Source: Argentina anserina
Lineage: Eukaryota > Streptophyta > Magnoliopsida > Rosales > Rosaceae
Assembly (NCBI RefSeq): GCF_933775445.1
Contig: NC_065876.1
Span: 26,598,001 to 26,662,000 of the forward strand
Reading direction: 5' to 3'
Length of the DNA stretch: 64,000 nt
This document shows, in pieces, positions 48,019 to 56,589 of the stretch; the first letter of the stretch is position 1; every line of letters starts with the position of its first letter. The notes under the pieces are model-generated. The model searched no databases and was not told where the DNA came from. It saw nothing but the letters and a program-made list of their open reading frames with translations. The translations under genes were made by a program, and so were the position numbers.

Positions 48019-48204
48019 TTACATTTTCATCCATAATTGCTCCGCATAAAACCGAACGATCTTGGATCGAAGCCCAATCATTGCCAAGTTCTCCACGGCT
48101 TCTATAGGATCTGATGCAAATGGAATCAACGGACGGGAAGGCAAATGTGACACATCAAGACGTTGGAGATCTCGTAGGAGAGTTCGGAGGCTTGAGCAGT
48201 GATT
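48019..48204 (-). pseudogene. Short unidentified coding fragment
   Basis: The minus strand reads without stops SLRTLLRDLQRLDVSHLPSR, then PLIPFASDPIEAVENLAMIG and LRSKIVRFYAEQLWMKM before TAA. Composition and lack of stops suggest a last exon of a real protein captured in repeat DNA. Family not recognised. Confidence 0.35.
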
Positions 48205-49910
48205 TGGTATGTGTTGGAATTCATGTTACCAAGTCAGTTACTAACACAAATAACTAGATATGAATAGTTGTAGTAATAGTTGCCAAATAGTTAAGTCACG
48301 GTTACCAATACAATTACCCAATACCAAATAGTTAACTCATAGTTACAATCATAATTAGTTGCAATACAATTACCTAATAGTTACAATCATAATTAGTTGC
48401 AATACAATTTCCTAATAGTTACATAGACAATTACATCATAGTCACACATCCAACTTCTTAATCACATTCACGCACACAAAAACTGAATTTATGAATCAAA
48501 ATTGTATGATAGTTACTTACACAGTTACAAGTACAAACAATGCTAAATTCAAATCAATTTCCCCATGACCCCAACTCAACCAACTTCGCTCTAAGGGGAT
48601 GAACTAACCACTCAAAACTCAAAAACAGCAACCAAATCCCCTGGGTATACCCTGGTAGTTTACATCATAGATCTGGAAATTAAAGAACATGTTTGAATTC
48701 CACCTATAATAACAAAAGTTCAAATCAAAGTCAAACGACTAGCAACCAGAACTATCAAAGTAATTGTCAATTTGGTATCTAAAACAATTGAAAACCAATT
48801 TGAATCCCTAATTCTTAAATCGAATTAAAACCCTTGAAATTGAGAGACACGTGAGGTTAGGGCGGTTTACCTGCCTAATAGAAGCTCAAGTATGGCGGTT
48901 GTGATTGATTCTTGATTTTCCAAGGAGATTGAGGAGGTGCGCAGAGACATTGAGATAAGAAAGAGAGGGAAACAACGTTTAAGAGTGTGTGAAAAATTTG
49001 AGAGAGAACGTCATTGTCTATGAGAGAGAGAGAGAGAGAAAGTGATTGCTCATGAATTTAGGGGAGAAAAAGATTAGTTTTGATTAAAAAACCGTTCAAG
49101 ATAGTAAATATCAAATTTACCGTTGAGTTTGTTACCATAAGTATGAGTGACACGTTTGTAATAACTTCATTTTTTAAGGACAAAAGTTTCTGATGAGCCT
49201 TTATTTATCAGAAACTCAAACTAAGAGTTTTTATTATCATTTTGGGTCTTTAAATGACATCTTTTATCAAAACCCGACTAAAAATTGACAATTGTGAAAA
49301 TATTGACAATTCAAAAAATAGAAATTTCAAAGGAAATTCTTTCGAAAATTTAATTTGTTCGTGTTGTATATGTATTCGATTAGAGTCGTACGTAGAATAT
49401 GCTCAAGGGTTTGCTAAGTCATACTGAATATTCTAATCAGAGCCATACTTGTCAATATGCATGCATGTGTGTCACTCGATGTTTTGATAGTTCTGTGAGC
49501 ATGTTGCATTCTATTCAAAGAACAATTAATGAGTCCATCTTGATGTCCTCAGCTAAGAATATAACATGTCTTTAGTGATTGAATCCTCCTTCGCACTATT
49601 TCTTCCAGAGAAACTAATGAACCTGTTCTACTAGCCATTCTTTGATGCAGCAGAGTGCTTCTAGTTATTATGGAACGTGTCTCTCTTTTCCAGTGAAAAC
49701 AACAAGATATCATCACTTTCGGAAGGAGAAAATTGTACTACCTGACGGAAAGTGGAAGGAGAGAATGTATATGATTCTTCTCAACCGAAAGAAATACTTT
49801 TCTTTCATAAAAAATAATAATAATATATATATGTATATATGTATATATACTTTTCTTATGGAAAAAGCCTATTTATAACTCTTGTATTAGTGAGTGTCCC
49901 CATTCTTAAC
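48205..49910. other. AT-rich intergenic DNA upstream of SDR copy 4
   Basis: GTTAC/AATTAG repeats to 48540 and a (GA)n at 49022-49040. From about 49620 the sequence (CAGAGTGCTTCTAGTTATT...GGAACGTGTCTCTC) is homologous to the upstream flanks of SDR copies 2 and 3. Confidence 0.5.
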
Positions 49911-49917
49911 TATATAA
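49911..49917 (+). promoter_or_regulatory. TATA box of SDR copy 4
   Basis: TATATAAGCAGCTTCATACC, 43 bases before the start codon. The same block recurs before SDR copy 5 at 51372. Confidence 0.75.
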
Positions 49918-49953
49918 GCAGCTTCATACCCTGATCAGTTTTCAAACTCCAGT

Positions 49954-50760
49954 ATGACGTCTGAGACTGAGCAGCCAATACAACTCCAGAAGCTCCACGG
50001 CAAGGTGGCCATTGTCACCGGCGCCGCCAGCGGCATTGGTGCAGTCACGGCCCGTTACTTCGCCGACCATGGAGCTCGCTTTGTCGTGATCGCCGATGTC
50101 CAAGACGACAAGGGCAAAGAAGTCGCTGCATCGATCGGCTCCCAACGCTGCATCTACGTCCACTGCGACGTCACCCACGAGGACCAGGTCAAGTCCCTGG
50201 TCGACTCCACAGTCAAAAAATACGGCCAACTCGACGTCATGCACAGCAATGCGGGAATAGCTGCCCTGTCGAGGCAGACGGTGCTGGATCTGGACCTGTC
50301 CGGGTACGACAGAGTGATGGCAGTGAACGCTCGCGGGATGGCTGCTTGTGTGAAGCACGCGGCGCGTGCAATGGTAACGAAAGGGGTGAGAGGCAGCATC
50401 GTGTGCACGGCGAGCTTCGTCGCGAACTGCGGGACAGAGGGGGTCACGGACTACACGATGTCGAAGCACGCGGTGTTGGGGCTGGTGAGGTCAGCGAGCG
50501 TGCAGCTGGCGGCGCGTGGCGTTAGGGTGAATTGCGTTTCGCCGGGTGTGGTGGGGACTCCGATAATTAAGATTGGGGAGGAAGAGATGAAGGAGAAGCT
50601 GGCGGCGATTTATACAGGAAGTGGCGGGCCGCTGATGGAGAAGCACGTGGCGGACGCGGTTGTATTTTTGGCGTCGGAAGAGTCGGCGTTCGTCACCGGC
50701 CATAATTTGGTGGTGGATGGCGGACGTGGTACCAAGGCGTTATCAGTAATGAATTCATGA
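49954..50760 (+). CDS. SDR copy 4: intact short-chain dehydrogenase/reductase (SDR110C-like)
   Basis: Single-exon, 268 residues, the normal size for plant SDR110C enzymes (secoisolariciresinol, borneol, isopiperitenol and momilactone A synthase-like dehydrogenases). Seen in the sequence: Rossmann cofactor motif TGAASGIG (22-29), Asp48 at the end of strand 2 favouring NAD over NADP, CDVT (71-74), SNAG (98-101), and the catalytic tetrad Asn125, Ser154, Tyr167 and Lys171 (YTMSK). The C-terminus has FVTGHNLVVDGGRGT. No signal peptide, so probably cytosolic. The start is the first ATG after a TATA box 43 bases upstream. All key residues are kept, and it is the only undamaged member of the five-copy cluster. 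Substrate cannot be told from sequence; a terpenoid or phenolic secondary alcohol is likely from the family. Confidence 0.96.
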   Translation: MTSETEQPIQLQKLHGKVAIVTGAASGIGAVTARYFADHGARFVVIADVQDDKGKEVAASIGSQRCIYVHCDVTHEDQVKSLVDSTVKKYGQLDVMHSNAGIAALSRQTVLDLDLSGYDRVMAVNARGMAACVKHAARAMVTKGVRGSIVCTASFVANCGTEGVTDYTMSKHAVLGLVRSASVQLAARGVRVNCVSPGVVGTPIIKIGEEEMKEKLAAIYTGSGGPLMEKHVADAVVFLASEESAFVTGHNLVVDGGRGTKALSVMNS

Positions 50761-50879
50761 TGGAGTTGATTGTATCACATCAGATCAATAATGGTAAGAA
50801 CTATCTCTCAACTTGTTTGGGATATGCATGGGATCGAGTTCTACGATATCGGGAGTTCCGGCTTTTTAATTGTAATCTG

Positions 50880-50885
50880 AATAAA
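50880..50885 (+). terminator. Polyadenylation signal of SDR copy 4
   Basis: AATAAA 120 bases after the stop codon, following a T-rich stretch. Confidence 0.6.
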
Positions 50886-51371
50886 ATGATGTATCATTAT
50901 TGATTTGTGGAGTCATAATAAAACTGTCAAATGAAACTTATGTAGTATAAATGGTTTGGAGGGATCTGATTCTTTTAAAATCAGGAGGAAACTTTCGTGA
51001 TCAGCTTTGTGTCGATTCAAAGAATACTAACGGAACAAAAATAAGGTTTGAGTGTTTGATTACGCGAACTGAGTTAAGAGTCGGAGCAGCAAAAAGATTT
51101 CGCCTTGCTACATTCTGGGCTTCATGGAATATTTTCCACAGACAAATAGGTTATATAGAGGTAGGTAATAACACGAACGTGAAGCTTTACACGAACGTCA
51201 AGTTGTACTCAAAAACATAAACAACAGAAACTTACAAATCATGCGAGCCCAATCGGCCTAACATATTTGCTAACTATTTCAACTAATCTCCAGTTTCTTC
51301 TTTGTAAAGGGATCTACATGGTGGCATGTAAGTATGTAATAGTGACAGTAGTGTCCCATTCTTAATTATAA
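50886..51371. other. Spacer between SDR copies 4 and 5
   Basis: No supported gene. The final part becomes homologous to the copy 4 promoter. Confidence 0.5.
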
Positions 51372-51378
51372 TATATAA
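51372..51378 (+). promoter_or_regulatory. TATA box of SDR copy 5
   Basis: TATATAAGCAGCTTCATACC, identical to copy 4 through CCTGATCAG. Confidence 0.65.
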
Positions 51379-51415
51379 GCAGCTTCATACCCTGATCAGC
51401 TTTCATAATACAGTG

Positions 51416-52542
51416 ATGTCTGAGCTGGGCAGCACAATCAACTCCAGAAGCTCCACGGCAAGATGGCCATCGTCACCGGCGCCGCCAGCGGCATCAGTGC
51501 AGCCACAACACGCCACTTCACGGACCACGGAGCTCGCGTTGTTGTCATCACCGACGTCCAAGACTCCTAGGGAAAAGAAGTCGCCGAATTGATCGGCTCA
51601 CACCGCTGCACCTACTTCCAAGACCGGCCCTGTGCGAAAATAGGCTCAAGGCGGGAAAAAATTATAAGGCCCTTAAATATAAAAAGTCAAAATATTATAG
51701 AATTTTTTGATTGTAGCACTTAAATATGACTTTCTTTTATTTTTAGATGCAAAAGTACTAATTAAATATGAATAATCAAGTTGTTCAACAATATCCATTT
51801 CGATGGATATCATAGCTAAACCATGAACAACTCAAACCCAATCACCAATCCAACAATTTCAGCAGATAAATATTAGATAGTATTATATACAAAGTCTCAG
51901 ACAAGTTATTTTACGAAACAAAAAATAAAACTGAAACATGGAGAATCTTAAACAGTTAAACCCTAAAACCAAACATGGAAACAAATTCAGAAAAAAAAAA
52001 AAAGCTTGAATAATAGATAACGATTAAAAGATCATATGATTCATACTTTTTATGATTACGTTGAGAAAGAGAAAAGGGAGAGAAAAAGAGAAAATAAAAT
52101 AAAGGAAACAGGAGTATATTAGAAAGAATAGCAACATGCGTGTTAATTTCTCTTTTAATAGGTTTTAATTTTTTTTTTGGTAAATAGCTGAATTTTTTTT
52201 AAGACCCTTAAATTTTTGGGGCCCTATGCTTGGGCCTATTGGCTCTTGACCCAGGGCCGGCACTGCCTACATCCACTGCGACGTCACCGACGGGGAACAA
52301 GTCAAGTCCCTAGTCGACTCCACTGTCAAACAGTACAACCAACTTGATAGCATAGCAACGCTGGTATATTTGATATGTCGCAGACGACGGTGCTGGAGTT
52401 GGACCTGTCCGCGTACGACAAGGTGATGGTGGTAAACGTGCGAGGGATGGCACCATGTGTGATAGTGGGGATGGGAGTGAGAGGCAGCATCGTGTGCACA
52501 GCTAGCTTCATGGCGATCTGCGGTACGCAGGGTGGCACAGAC
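51416..52542 (+). pseudogene. SDR copy 5: dehydrogenase broken by mutation and two hAT-like sequences
   Basis: ATG at 51416 is followed by a one-base loss before LQKLHGK. The cofactor motif is [12 protein letters not shown] follows VQDS (about 51568). An hAT-like insertion (51620-52265) splits HRCTY from IHCDVT. After it the sequence continues to the SNAG region, which is scrambled, then through SMSQTTVLELDLSAY and SIVCTASFMAICGT. It ends where the second hAT-like element starts at 52543. The catalytic Tyr/Lys and the C-terminus are gone. Promoter is near-identical to copy 4, so these two are probably the most recent duplicates. Confidence 0.9.
51620..52265. mobile_element. Non-autonomous hAT-like insertion in SDR copy 5
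   Basis: Ends AAGACCGGCCCTG and (inverted) CAGTGCCGGCCCTG. Flanking CTACTTCC and CTACATCC are an 8-bp target duplication with one mismatch; removing the insert restores the CTY-I-HCDVT frame seen in copy 4. ~646 bp, AT-rich, no transposase. Confidence 0.85.
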
Positions 52543-52909
52543 CAGTGGCGGAACCAAAATTTAGACCTGAAGGGGGTCTAAGTCTAAAATATAAGAGTTT
52601 AAAGTATCGTTATTAAAAATGTTTAGTATGTTAAACTATTTTTAAATATCCAAAAATAAAACGATTGAGTAATCTAGATATTTAGAACAAGGAACTACTA
52701 AATAGTCAAAACTCGAAGACATTTTAATATTTCTTACTATAAATTAGTATCATTAGTGCACATTAGTACTATAAATATATTGTATCTTTATTTTATCTTG
52801 TTCTTGTTGCTAATACTGATATAATTTTACAAGGTATATAGTGATTAAGTGCAAACTTCACAAACGCAAGGGGGTCCGGACTCCTTCATGCTATAAGGTT
52901 CCGCCCCTG
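52543..52909. mobile_element. Non-autonomous hAT (Tip100-like ends) between SDR copy 5 and the permease
   Basis: 367 bp with inverted ends CAGTGGCGGAACC and CAGGGGCGGAACC. CAGGGGCGGA-type ends are usual for plant hAT elements. No matching 8-bp duplication: the left flank is SDR sequence (GCACAGAC), the right flank is permease 3' coding sequence (AACTGAGG). Confidence 0.8.
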
Positions 52910-53074
52910 AACTGAGGGTTTTCTGTGTCTGTTGTACCACTGGATTTGTTGTTTTCCTTTTCCTTAATCTGTGGGGTCCGGACTCCTTCATGCTATAAGG
53001 TTCCGCCCCTGTAACTGAGGGTTTTCTGTGTCTGTTGTACCACTGGATTTGTTGTTTTCCTTTTCCTTAATCTG
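52871..53074 (+). repeat. 102-bp tandem duplication spanning the hAT end and the permease 3' end
   Basis: 52871-52972 and 52973-53074 both run GGGGTCCGGACTCC, TTCATGCTATAAGG, the hAT terminus, then permease coding sequence to CCTTAATCTG. The copies differ by one T after the hAT terminus. The permease stop codon lies in the second copy. Confidence 0.95.
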
Positions 53075-53647
53075 CTTGCTTTCCTTGTTGTGTTTTATCT
53101 CGCCGTAGAAGTACGAGACAAAACCCCAGAGGGAGAGTACAAGAGAAACCCCCTTTTCTGCTTGGAATTTTTCGTTGTAAAAAATCACAGCCAAGATCTC
53201 TGTTACCGGTAGCAGAACAGTGATTACGATGCCGGAGAGCAGAGATGAGGCACAGAAGATGATTCCTATGGCTCCCAGGAAGAAAGCCTGCCAGATTATT
53301 GCACTCACTACGAGCACCACGTAGTACGTAGTTTCCCCGAGCTTGTAATTTCTCGCTTCTCTTGGAATTACCTGGACAACGTTTAAATCCAAGATTAGAC
53401 TACATATATCTTCCGAATCTAGTAATGCAAAAGCAGCTATTAATTAGTCAAATAATAATATATCTCTCTAAACCTAAAGAAAAACGAGATCATTAATTGG
53501 TAAAAAAATACTGAAGTCATTGGTATGATCATAAGAAAGTATCATGGTTTTCTGGATTATGAGCACTCGCTCATTGCAAAAGAAGTTGAAGTCCATAAAT
53601 GGTAAAAGAAGGAAAAAAAAACCTATAGAAAATACCACTGAAGGAAA

Positions 53648-53721
<74 letters not shown>

Positions 53722-53836
53722 GACACTATAATTTTTTTTATTCATATAAGGTCATTTTTGCATCAATATACAAATGTAAATACCCAACCCTTGGATGTTA
53801 TTTTTATGAATTTTATAGATGTTATTTTTATGAATT

Positions 53837-53915
<79 letters not shown>

Positions 53916-56496
53916 ATCGTAGGAAGAAACTCGCCGTCAGATCTCAGTGCCTCGACAATGATGCATCTCCAACGGATCTTTAAGAGATTGAAGCATGAAG
54001 ATGCCAAGGCCAAAGCCAATCCTCATCCTATGCCGTTGCAACTGGTAGCACCTTTATCTCCAAACTAAACCAAATGCCACCGTGCATCCAAAACCTTAAC
54101 CTCGCTTGATCTTCCGCTGCCGAATTGTAGCGCCGATCTTTGTCATCAAGGTGTGCAATACCGAAATCTGATTGAATGGATTTCATCAATTCAGATAACC
54201 CCCCCCCCTCTCGTTGTTAATTCTAATACATTATATGGCTATTGAGAAGCCTAATGATCCCGGAAAAGAGACCTTGCAGGAGGAAAGCCACATAAGCTTA
54301 ACCCTGCCGAGGTTGGATTTGGCCACACGGCACAGTAGCTTTATATTTTTCATCTAGTAGCTTTTGTTTACCATGAGAGTATCTTTTATAGCTATGACAA
54401 TAGCTTTTGTATTTTTAACATGTGAGAATTTCATTACAGTATCTTTTATTGTGGTTGGTAGTTGTTTTGTTTATGATTGGTAATAACTTTGTTTGACAAT
54501 GATAATAATGATGGTGGTAGTAGCTATAGCTTTGTACGATAGTAGTTTTGTTTGTCGTTAGTAGTAGTTTTTGGTGTCAGTGGTAGTATCTATTTCTTTG
54601 TACGGTAGTAGCTTTTGTTCACTTGGACAACTTGGTAGCAGCTTTGTTTCTCATTAATAGTAGCTTTGGTTGACGTTTATAGTAGCTTTTTTCAGTTCAG
54701 TAGTAGTTTTTGTTGCTAATGATAGTAGTTTTCTGTTTGGCATTGGTAATAGTTTTGTTTGTCACTGGTAGTAGATTTTAATTGTAGTGATAGTAACTTT
54801 TGTTGCTGGTGGTAGTAGTTTTTTGTTTAGCGTTGGTAGTAGCTTTGTTTGTCGTAGCTTTTAATGACAATGATATTAGCTTTTCTAACCTTGCTGGAGG
54901 TGGCCAGAAAAATCACGGTAGTAGCTTTTGTTGCTTATGATAGTAGCTTTCAATGCTTGTGACAGTATCTTTTACATCACTAGAGTTTGACAGAAAAAGT
55001 TGTCAGAAGTCGCGAGAGCCTAATGGAAGTTGCCAATGACCTTGTCGGAGCCAGACGAAAGTTGTTGTGACTTTGCCGGAGCCGCCGATGGCCTAACTAT
55101 GGAGGAGAAAGAATGACTTATGACTTTTTGGTCAAATGACATTTAGTAAATATAATAATTTTTAACGTCTAAAAATTAAGCATTTTGAAATATAGTGTTC
55201 TTATTTGGATAAATCTTATTGAGTGTTCTTTTTTATAAAATTGGTATACCAAATGGCCTTATATGTAATTGGCCCAAAAACCTAATACGAGCAAAAAAAT
55301 TATTGCTACGCACTTATAAGTTTCACTAACGTTTCCAAAATTATTGTTTTCCATCCAAGTATGTACATGGTCACTCACACCTTCACACATGAAGGTGTAT
55401 AAAAGTTTTCAAAAAAAAAAAACACACATGAAGGTGTATAAAAGGAGATACATCATGCCGGCCAGTTATTCGTTCCAGTATATTCATATACTGTGATATT
55501 CTATACGATCGATGGTTCATCATTGAATCATTGATCCTAGAAGCCGCAAAGAATTTTAAACCCTAGCTATATGGCCATATGGGTGTCTAAACGATATGCA
55601 CAAATAATTTCCTCATCATTGAAGAAATAAATGCCGTCATCATATCCCACCTCAATAATTGAAGAACTACTGACCATTATGATGCTTAATTTTTTTTATT
55701 TTTTTAAATGGACTATTCCAGTGCTAGCTTAATAGCGAATCACAGAAGTCAATGCATTACTAACCTTGAAGTCATTGTTGACCAGCATCCCAACCAGGCA
55801 AAAAATGGTAGCGAACAAACTCATAACCATCTGAATCTCCAAAACCAAAGCATACGTGATGTTCTGCTTGGCCTTCTTGTACATCAACTCCACCAACGGC
55901 AACACAAACCCATACAACGCAGCCGCGGCCACCGTCATCATGAACCCCACCATGTACTGCATGTTGGACTCTCCCATGGGCCGGTCCGAGCTCGTGTTCA
56001 GGCCAAGAACCGCCGACCCAATCGTCAGCAGCACGACCGCGTTTATCGAATACGACGTGAACTTCTGCTTCACGAGTATGAAGGCAAACAAGGCCGTGAA
56101 AGCCAGCTGTGCCGCAATAATTAGGGCTGAGGTGGAGACAGGGAGGCGTGCAACACCATAGGCGTAGAGGTAGTCGTCAAGGCCGGTTATGACGCCGATG
56201 ACGGCGGAGGCAAAGAAGAGAGGGAGCTTCATGAGGAAGAGCTTGGTCGGTGGTTCGGTTGGAGCTTCGTTTTTGCGACGGTGGTAGTAGGCGATGACTA
56301 TTGGGACGAGGATTATGGGCCAGCCACCGGTTCCCAGCATGCTCGAAAGCCAGACACGCTGACCCCCGTGGATGAAGTAGAGGCGCATTATTAAAGGGCC
56401 GCCGCAGTTGCCTATGGATAAGAGCACGCAGCTCAGAATGAGCAGCAACCTTTTCAGGGCGGCGGTTTTACGTTGCTCCTCATCGGTGGTTTCCAT
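52988..56496 (-). CDS. Purine permease (PUP family), two exons
   Basis: Exon 1 is 56496-55765 (244 codons) and exon 2 is 53371-52988 (127 codons plus stop), giving 371 residues, normal for plant PUP proteins. The intron (53372-55764) has GT-AG ends and phase 0; the junction reads [19 protein letters not shown], a conserved PUP segment. Family marks include [20 protein letters not shown] and [10 protein letters not shown] in the N-terminal half, then [19 protein letters not shown], and in exon 2 [20 protein letters not shown] plus [20 protein letters not shown], all hydrophobic segments of a ~10-helix drug/metabolite-type transporter. These proteins import purines, cytokinins and some alkaloids at the plasma membrane or tonoplast; the substrate here is unknown. 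A TATA box lies 70 bases upstream. The last residues (QGRNLIA) and the TGA derive from an hAT terminus. Confidence 0.93.
53648..53718. repeat. (CT)n microsatellite in the permease intron
   Basis: Long near-perfect CT run. Encodes a meaningless Leu-Ser repeat if translated. Confidence 0.95.
53841..53912. repeat. Second (CT)n microsatellite in the permease intron
   Basis: About 36 CT units, 120 bases after the first. The short TTATTTTTATGAATTTTAT duplicates between them suggest slippage-driven growth. Confidence 0.95.
54330..54980. repeat. Degenerate minisatellite of GTAGTAGCTTTTGTT units in the permease intron
   Basis: About twenty imperfect copies of GGTAGTAGCTTTTGTTTG and variants, unit ~25-40 bp. 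On the coding (minus) strand it is AC/A-rich (AACAAAAGCTACTAC). Confidence 0.85.
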
Positions 56497-56565
56497 TTTT
56501 CTGACCGGAATTCACTATAGGTCTAAAAATGTGTGTGTGTTGGTGTGAGGACTGAGGAGTATATA

Positions 56566-56573
56566 CTTATATA
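56566..56573 (-). promoter_or_regulatory. TATA box of the permease gene
   Basis: The minus strand reads CTATATAAGTATATA about 70 bases upstream of the start codon. Confidence 0.7.
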
Positions 56574-56589
56574 GATGGTTACAGTGAGC

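Noticed and set aside
53544..54068. A 174-codon + strand frame rich in Leu-Ser repeats
   Set aside because: It is the translation of the CT microsatellites inside the permease intron, not a protein.
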